Shown one piece after another: positions 58,474-64,000 of a DNA stretch of 64,000 nt. Below the pieces are notes generated by a model, which saw only the letters and a program-made list of their open reading frames with translations, made no database searches and had not been told where the DNA came from. Numbering within the stretch: position 1 is the first letter of the stretch; every line of letters begins with the position of its first letter. Source of the stretch: Ketobacter alkanivorans (GTDB lineage: Bacteria > Pseudomonadota > Gammaproteobacteria > Pseudomonadales > Ketobacteraceae); contig NZ_CP022684.1 in the NCBI RefSeq assembly GCF_002863865.1, positions 4,345,990 to 4,409,989 of the forward strand. The letters run 5' to 3'. The translations under genes were made by a program, and so were the position numbers.

Positions 58474-60159
58474 ATGAACGATATTGGAAAGCTCGTAAAA
58501 TCGCTTAGTTTTATTGAGGAGTTTGTGGAAACGACAACCTCTCTCGCAACAGAGCGAAATGTACAAAGCCTTTTGAGCAAGGTGCTTCTGTCTGCGCGCA
58601 ATTTTACCAATTGTGACGCCGGTCGAGTTTACGTATTGGATGTCACCAAGCGGAAGCTGCAACTGCGCATATCCCAGTGGGATGATGGGGAGCCCAATGC
58701 CGCGTGGTATCAGGTGCGTGACTTTGGGCAAGTGGGCGCACAGACAACGAATGATCCATTGATGTTCTGTGGTATGACCGGCTCGGTTGTGCTGATAGAC
58801 GATGTGTACAGCTATAACGGATTTGATCTGGACTATGTCTACAGCCATGATCAACTATATGGTACTCGAACCCAGTCCCTCATTTTGGTGCCTTTGCGTG
58901 ATCACGATAAGCAGACCATTGGAGTTCTTGAGCTCATTAATGCCAAAGATGCCTACAATCGGCGCTACGTGTCGTTCAAGTCATTGGAAGCCATCATTTG
59001 CGCATTTGCCGCTCAGGCCGCGGTATGCATTAACAACGCTTTACTGATTGAGACTAATAATCATTTGATTGGCTTATTGAATGATACCAATCAGCGTCTG
59101 GAAAAAGAGAACAAGCTTTTAAAAGAGCGAGGCAGCCGCAAGCTTGATTACAATATCATCGGTCAGAGCGATGCCATGCAGCAGGTATTTGGGCTGATGG
59201 AAAAGGCAATGGATACTGGGGTCAGTATTCTGTTGACGGGTGAAACCGGTACAGGAAAAGAGGTGTTTGCTCGAGCAATTCATGAAAACAGCATACGTAA
59301 GGCCAAACAGTTTATTACTCAAAATTGTGCGGCCTTGCCTGAACAATTGCTGGAAAGTGAGCTGTTTGGGTACAAGAAGGGTGCATTTACCGGAGCCGTG
59401 ACTGAAAAGAAAGGATTGTTTGAACTGGCCAACTGCGGAACCATATTTCTAGACGAAATTGGCGATATGCCGATTAACCTACAGAGCAAGATCTTACGAG
59501 TATTGCAAGAAGGTGAGGTTAGGCCATTGGGCGCAACTGAGTCAGTGAAGGTCGATGTCAGGGTGATCGCGGCTACCCACTGCAACTTACATAGCAAGAT
59601 CCAGAAAGGTGAGTTCAGAGAAGACCTGTATTTCCGGCTCAACGTGTTTCCCATAGCTCTTCCCGCTTTAAGGGAAAGGAATATTGATGTAAAACTACTT
59701 CTGGATCACTTTATTCGTAAATATACCAAGCAATACAGCAAGAAAATTACCGGCTTATCGCCAGCTGCATTGGATGTTCTGCTCAAATATCGCTTTCCTG
59801 GTAACGTAAGGGAGCTGCAAAATGCAATCGAGCGTGCTGTTTTACTGTGTGAACATGATGGCTCAATTCTGGTAGAGCATTTGCCGGACGCAATGCAGCA
59901 GGTTGGGGCCAGTGCAACCATGGGGGGGAGAACCGGCGGCACCAGAATTACGCCCTTGCTGAATGATGACCGATTTTCGTCGTTAAAGAATGCGGTTAAT
60001 GCATACGAAATATCTGTCATAGAGCAGCATTTGCAGGCTAACAACTGGAATCAAACACGGGCGGCTGAAACCCTACAAATTCCACGCAGAACTCTGATTG
60101 ATAAGATGAGTCGGTACAATATCAAAACACCTGACAAAAAAAGCGCGCAGCGCCGGTAG
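58474..60159 (+). CDS. vasH: Sigma-54-dependent activator of the T6SS (VasH-like)
   Basis: 561 residues. An N-terminal GAF-type domain (about 25-190) is followed by a linker helix and the AAA+ domain: Walker A GETGTGKE (256-263), the sigma-54-contacting GAFTGA (303-308) and Walker B GTIFLDEIGD (322-331). A C-terminal Fis-type helix-turn-helix ends the protein (NNWNQTRAAETLQIPRRTL). In Vibrio, VasH activates hcp units. Candidate -24/-12 sites occur here before tssK and hcp. No ribosome site is obvious at 58474. Confidence 0.92.
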   Translation: MNDIGKLVKSLSFIEEFVETTTSLATERNVQSLLSKVLLSARNFTNCDAGRVYVLDVTKRKLQLRISQWDDGEPNAAWYQVRDFGQVGAQTTNDPLMFCGMTGSVVLIDDVYSYNGFDLDYVYSHDQLYGTRTQSLILVPLRDHDKQTIGVLELINAKDAYNRRYVSFKSLEAIICAFAAQAAVCINNALLIETNNHLIGLLNDTNQRLEKENKLLKERGSRKLDYNIIGQSDAMQQVFGLMEKAMDTGVSILLTGETGTGKEVFARAIHENSIRKAKQFITQNCAALPEQLLESELFGYKKGAFTGAVTEKKGLFELANCGTIFLDEIGDMPINLQSKILRVLQEGEVRPLGATESVKVDVRVIAATHCNLHSKIQKGEFREDLYFRLNVFPIALPALRERNIDVKLLLDHFIRKYTKQYSKKITGLSPAALDVLLKYRFPGNVRELQNAIERAVLLCEHDGSILVEHLPDAMQQVGASATMGGRTGGTRITPLLNDDRFSSLKNAVNAYEISVIEQHLQANNWNQTRAAETLQIPRRTLIDKMSRYNIKTPDKKSAQRR

Positions 60160-60218
60160 AGGCGTGATGCTGTAGGGTTGATACTTGAGGTTCCAAATGT
60201 TTTACCGATAGGGTTTGA

Positions 60219-61805
60219 TTATGCAGACTGCTTTCGGCGGGGTTTGGGGGCTTCGGTTTGAAACTCTTCCAAGTTATCCTTCATTTGATTAATCAGTACA
60301 GCGATAGCCGCATTTGCGTTGGCGGCATTCTGATTAGAAGCCCCCGCTTGAGAGTCATGCAGCATTTCCTGCCAACCTTTTTTAACCCGAACGCGTACTT
60401 CGTCTAAAATGCGATCTGCCCTCAGACAGTGCGTTAGCAGGCTTTTGGCAGCATCACTGTTGTTCCAGTTTAGTGCGTTAATTTTTCGCTGCAAACCTTC
60501 AAGTTCTGCCTGTGCTTTAAAGGTAAGATTCTCAATCGGGCTTGTATCAATGCTGATATTGGGTAATGCCCTATCCTCGGCTGAGTCTGCATTTGTCTTA
60601 TCCAGCCGTGCTTGTAGTGTGTAAACTGTTTTACGTAGAGCTTCTATTTTAAGTATTAATGCTTCCCGGCTTTGGTTTAGGCATCTGGCCAGATCGCCAG
60701 TCGATTCCAGATGTTCGTCTGCCCGGATATAAAGAATACCTTCACCTAATGGGCGAATATCGTTCATCAATTTATTCTTATCAGTTTTCAACTGGTTCAG
60801 ATAGTGGCTGCTGGTTTGCTCGCTCGCAGGTGGTGGTATTGCGGCTGTGTTCGCAGCGGATGTGTTGAGGCTGGATGGTGTCGAATGCATTGTGTAGAAC
60901 GTTATCCCAGCGATTAACCCCAACGCAGATACCCAGCAGACAAGACTGACCAGCAGGAGGGGGGAGCCTTCTGTTTGCAGGTGATCAGAAAGAGTTTGTA
61001 AGGTTAACGACAGCGGTTCTTGGGTTTCTGTGAGGGCATCAAGGCGCGTGCTGATGGATTGTTTAAGCTCGTGATGCTGTGCAATTGAGGGTGAGTAGGT
61101 GTCAAAGCCTTCTAAATCACTGAGCAAATTGGCAGCGCTGCGCCTGATGATCGCCGATGCGGGTGCAGACTTGCCGGTCGATAGATTTTGCAGGGATTGC
61201 CGAGCTTGCTCCAGATCAGGAGATTTGTACGCACCTTGGACATCAAACGCCTGCATAACACTTAGATAATGGTTGTTCAGTGCCATAGCGAGGCTATAGC
61301 TGGCTGCAATGTGTTCACTTGCCCCGTCAATCTGAAGCAGCCCCTGAGCCAGACTGGCTGACTTATCTGCAAGACTTTTTGCTGCCAACACCACCGTTTC
61401 TCGGCTTTCTGAAAGTTTTGTCACGTTTGCTCTATCTTGAATCAGCGCCGCCGCCGCAGAGGAAAACTGACTGAATTGTGACGTGAGTGTTGCCAGATCC
61501 TGGATCTGTGTGGATTGTAGCGGTGCGATCCCCAGTTTGAGACTGCCTTGGTCGATGATCTGATAATACACGATATTCAGGTCATGCTGTTTTTGCACGT
61601 TGCCGAGTTTCTTGTCGTCCAGAAGTAGCTTTTGGGATTCCGCCACCAATAGCTCGATGCCATCTTGCAGCTTTTGCAGTAACAACAAATGTTGGGTTTG
61701 TTCATTAGCAGCGTGTTGATAGTGGAACTGGCTCCAGATCGCAGCAACTATCAATAATGAAGCTGAAATAGCGGTGATCAAAAAGGGTTTTGCCGTACGT
61801 TCCAT
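60219..61805 (-). CDS. Two-TM sensor-like membrane protein lacking an output domain
   Basis: About 528 residues. ATG 61805 is preferred because GGAG is 9 bp upstream; ATG 61811 is in frame. TM1 (about 8-28) and TM2 (about 285-308) bracket a long helical periplasmic domain reminiscent of the PilJ/type IV pilus receptor N-terminus. The cytosolic part (about 310-528) is mostly helical and coiled (LKTDKNKLMNDIRPLGEG, RKTVYTLQARLDKTN) and ends in a basic KPRRKQSA. No MCP signalling tip, kinase or GGDEF is seen. It is divergent from the pilus-like genes at 61941 onward. Confidence 0.6.
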   Translation of the reverse strand: MERTAKPFLITAISASLLIVAAIWSQFHYQHAANEQTQHLLLLQKLQDGIELLVAESQKLLLDDKKLGNVQKQHDLNIVYYQIIDQGSLKLGIAPLQSTQIQDLATLTSQFSQFSSAAAALIQDRANVTKLSESRETVVLAAKSLADKSASLAQGLLQIDGASEHIAASYSLAMALNNHYLSVMQAFDVQGAYKSPDLEQARQSLQNLSTGKSAPASAIIRRSAANLLSDLEGFDTYSPSIAQHHELKQSISTRLDALTETQEPLSLTLQTLSDHLQTEGSPLLLVSLVCWVSALGLIAGITFYTMHSTPSSLNTSAANTAAIPPPASEQTSSHYLNQLKTDKNKLMNDIRPLGEGILYIRADEHLESTGDLARCLNQSREALILKIEALRKTVYTLQARLDKTNADSAEDRALPNISIDTSPIENLTFKAQAELEGLQRKINALNWNNSDAAKSLLTHCLRADRILDEVRVRVKKGWQEMLHDSQAGASNQNAANANAAIAVLINQMKDNLEEFQTEAPKPRRKQSA

Positions 61806-61940
61806 CTGCATACTCTCCGAACAGTCTCATAAATAGACATCGACGGGTAAAAAGGAGGCAGATAAATGGGCATTTTTTTAACCCCTGCCTGTCTTCCATT
61901 TAGAGAAAACTGTAGATGTCATAGATCAGGGTGGCTTGGA

Positions 61941-62681
61941 ATGGTAAAGAATATTGCTTTTGCAGGGGTTGCTGTCAGCTTGTTGGCGGGTTGTTCATTG
62001 TTTGGCGAGTTCGCGCCGGCTGAGGATCAGGGATACTTCGAGCCAAAATCTGCCGCCGCTCAAGATCCTTACTGGCAGCGATTTTATGAATTGGAACAAG
62101 AGATCGCGCGGTTGAAGGCTAAGCTTGGCGAGCCTTCTACACCGGTGGCCGCGCAGGCCAGCCCCCAGGCATCCGAGTCCGTTGCGGACGACTTCCTAGC
62201 GCGACTGAGGCAGAAGGCGGATCAAGCGGTTAAGGTTATTGATAAAGCGATCGCGTCCATTGATCAGCTCCCGGTACAACAGCCAAATCAGGATCCAGCG
62301 CCCTCTCATGAGGTTGATTACGCTGTCACTGAAATATCACCACAAATAGCGGTTGCGGGAAGCGTGCAGCGCAATCGCGAGGGTGACGTCGTCACCCAGG
62401 TTACTTACACCCAATCCCGTCAGCCTCAATACAACTACTCATTGGTCTATATCTATCCGGAACCCAAGCCCTGGAATGATATGTGGGACAAGCTGGAAGC
62501 AGCCAACGAGCAGGATAAATGGCGCGGATCAAACCCTGATAAGCCAAGTTACTTTATATATGTTGGGGCTTATCTGCATGAGGGGGATGCTGTGAAGCGC
62601 CATGATTCATTGGTAACTATCTTGGGTGAAGGCCCACAGGTACGCACTAATGTGCAATCGGCTGCACTAGCGGCCAATTAA
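61941..62681 (+). CDS. Lipoprotein at the start of a pilus-like locus
   Basis: 246 residues from ATG 61941. The frame opens earlier at 61866 but that part lacks a signal sequence. The lipobox is VSLLAGC (Cys about 18). A helical stretch (YWQRFYELEQEIARLKAKLGEP) follows, then a Pro/Gln-rich linker and a beta-rich end (VTQVTYTQSRQPQYNYSLVYIYPEPKPW, described in part). No family was recognised. It precedes the TcpQ-like gene by 80 bp on the same strand. Confidence 0.65.
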   Translation: MVKNIAFAGVAVSLLAGCSLFGEFAPAEDQGYFEPKSAAAQDPYWQRFYELEQEIARLKAKLGEPSTPVAAQASPQASESVADDFLARLRQKADQAVKVIDKAIASIDQLPVQQPNQDPAPSHEVDYAVTEISPQIAVAGSVQRNREGDVVTQVTYTQSRQPQYNYSLVYIYPEPKPWNDMWDKLEAANEQDKWRGSNPDKPSYFIYVGAYLHEGDAVKRHDSLVTILGEGPQVRTNVQSAALAAN

Positions 62682-62761
62682 TTGCGCAGATTTTCGCTAA
62701 ATCTTTGCGTGCTAACCGTCTTATATAGCGTTTGTTTGGAAATCTTTTGGAGTAATTGCTC

Positions 62762-63283
62762 ATGAATCGTTCTGTTGCGTTAGGGTTGACGCTTATTGGG
62801 GTGCTGTGTGGAGCAAACACAGCAATGGCTGTGCAGGATTCTGCGCAAGCGGCGGAGTTGGAATCGGTCAGGCAGGAGCTGATTGATGCAAAAGCTGCAA
62901 TAGAAGAGGCCAGACAAATCGCCGAACAGATTGTGCTGGATGCCCAGAAGCAGGCGAATCAGATAAATCAAAGCTCAGTGGTTAATGATTCGCCTGTTGA
63001 TCTTAGCCCCATAGAAATCCAGCGTGGCCAGGTTGCGGTTGAGATTGCTGCCGGAACCGTTGAAGAGATCGCCACCGCGATAATGCCTAATGACTGGCGC
63101 ATTATGGTGGATGTTAACAACAAAGAGATTCTGCAGAAACGCTTTCAGTACGTGAGCACTAAAAGTCGCGATCAGGCGTTACGTGATCTGCTGTCCCCAA
63201 TTGGTTTAAAACATCAATACTTCTTCGATCTTAAAGATGAGCAGGGCACCAAGAAGCCCTTACTCGTCATCAGTCAGCGCTAA
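62762..63283 (+). CDS. TcpQ/PilL-C-terminal-like exported protein
   Basis: 173 residues from ATG 62762 (GGAG upstream). A signal peptide (NRSVALGLTLIGVLCGANTAMA) precedes a coiled coil (residues about 28-65, ESVRQELIDAKAAIEEAR). A C-terminal domain like that of TcpQ/PilL follows: GTVEEIATAIMPNDWRIMVDV, SRDQALRDLLSPIGLKHQYFF (described in part). Such proteins help outer-membrane secretins of type IVb pili assemble, which fits the gene 15 bp downstream. Confidence 0.65.
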   Translation: MNRSVALGLTLIGVLCGANTAMAVQDSAQAAELESVRQELIDAKAAIEEARQIAEQIVLDAQKQANQINQSSVVNDSPVDLSPIEIQRGQVAVEIAAGTVEEIATAIMPNDWRIMVDVNNKEILQKRFQYVSTKSRDQALRDLLSPIGLKHQYFFDLKDEQGTKKPLLVISQR

Positions 63284-63298
63284 CAGGGGATTTTTATC

Positions 63299-64000
63299 AT
63301 GTCATTTAATATCAAAGTTGCTTCCTCCTCTTTTGTGCTGGCTGGCTTGCTGGCGGGTTGTGCGGTAACACCTTACAACGAAGACGAAAAATACCAACCA
63401 TTGCAGGACAAGCCAACTCAGCTGGTAGTTGAGCGCAGTGACACCTATATACGGGAAGTCACCCCTGAAGAGGCAGTGTATAACAGGCAGGTTAGTTTTA
63501 GTGGAAAGGTGGCGTTGATTGATGCCATTCGCAAGCAATTGGATGATGTCAATATTGTCCCTGGTGATCAGAACGTCCAGTTAAACCGTGAAGTCAGCGT
63601 ATTTGCACAGGGCATGTATTTGAAAGACTATTTCAAATACCTTGAAGCGGTGAGCGGTTATGACATCGAATACAGCAACGGTGTGGTTACCGTGCGCTCT
63701 TTCGTGCGTAAAGAATGGAATGCTGCTGCCTTTGCTTCCCATCGCACCGTTAAATTGAAAGTTGGCTCAACCTTCAATACGGAATCGACCACCACTCAGT
63801 CTGATGGAGGCAGCTCCTCCAGTGGTGGCAAGGATAACGCGATTGAGAGCCGATATACCGATGATGAGTGGTCGATCCTGGTAGATGGGGCCCGCAACAT
63901 CCTTAATGCGACAAAGAAAAAGTCGAAAAAAGACGAGACCTCGGAGCTTGAGCCCTACGTACAGGCGGTTCGTTCTGTTGGCACCATAAGCGTAGGTGGG
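63299..64000 (+). CDS. PilN-like lipoprotein secretin, 5' part (runs off the window)
   Basis: 234 codons are visible from ATG 63299 (CAGGGGA upstream), with no stop before the window ends. The lipobox is LLAGLLAGC (Cys about 21). An N-domain typical of secretins follows (SFSGKVALIDAIRKQL, REVSVFAQGMYLKDYFKYL, YDIEYSNGVVTVRSF), then a Ser/Gly-rich insert and DEWSILVDGARNIL. This matches the N-terminal half of PilN/BfpB-type outer-membrane channels of type IVb pili. The secretin core would lie beyond base 64000. Confidence 0.7.
   Translation, partial: MSFNIKVASSSFVLAGLLAGCAVTPYNEDEKYQPLQDKPTQLVVERSDTYIREVTPEEAVYNRQVSFSGKVALIDAIRKQLDDVNIVPGDQNVQLNREVSVFAQGMYLKDYFKYLEAVSGYDIEYSNGVVTVRSFVRKEWNAAAFASHRTVKLKVGSTFNTESTTTQSDGGSSSSGGKDNAIESRYTDDEWSILVDGARNILNATKKKSKKDETSELEPYVQAVRSVGTISVGG

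Overview
The window looks like the chromosome of a mid-GC marine-type gammaproteobacterium (Oceanospirillales/Pseudomonadales grade). This rests on gene content: a FieF-type efflux pump, a QseB/QseC-like two-component pair, FadH, paired acyl-CoA dehydrogenases, TrhP, a hypABFCDE maturation operon and a large type VI secretion (T6SS) locus. The species cannot be fixed from the sequence alone. No rRNA, tRNA, CRISPR or transposase gene was seen.

Layout. 1-2.3 kb: terminator of an upstream gene, then fadH. 2.3-8.7 kb: a tight six-gene operon (thermostable-hemolysin/GNAT-like protein, an acyl-AMP ligase fused to a haem-oxygenase-like di-iron domain, SDR, exported TPR protein, OmpR-family regulator, sensor kinase). 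It is preceded by four helically phased CTTAAG-type boxes that look like a binding array for its own regulator. 8.7-17 kb: beta-propeller lipoprotein, two acyl-CoA dehydrogenases, DMT transporter, AmmeMemoRadiSam proteins A and B, FieF, CBS protein. 17.1-24.6 kb: APH/AAA kinase-like protein, then hypA-hypB-hypF-hypC-hypD-hypE with start/stop overlaps and no hydrogenase structural genes in view.

24.6-34.7 kb is the most unusual part. A 1319-residue VgrG with a fused C-terminal toxin and its immunity gene is followed downstream by two more toxin/immunity cassettes. These are joined by decayed, nearly identical copies of the vgrG 3' region, and a short vgrG OB-fold scar lies at the far end. The three toxin domains are homologous but divergent, as are the three immunity proteins. 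This reads as a recombination-fed reservoir of alternative effector tips.

34.8-60.2 kb carries the T6SS: tagH-tssJ-tssK-tssL-tssM-pppA-ppkA; then trhP (unrelated), hcp and a block of envelope-type genes; then tssA-tssB-tssC-tssE-tssF-tssG-vasH. No clpV (tssH) or PAAR gene is in the window. Candidate sigma-54 promoters precede tssK and hcp, matching the VasH-type activator. A hairpin terminator between tssC and tssE may set sheath-to-baseplate stoichiometry. From 60.2 kb to the end there is a two-TM sensor-like protein and, divergently, the start of what looks like a type IVb-pilus-like assembly locus (lipoprotein, TcpQ-like protein, PilN-like secretin cut by the window edge).
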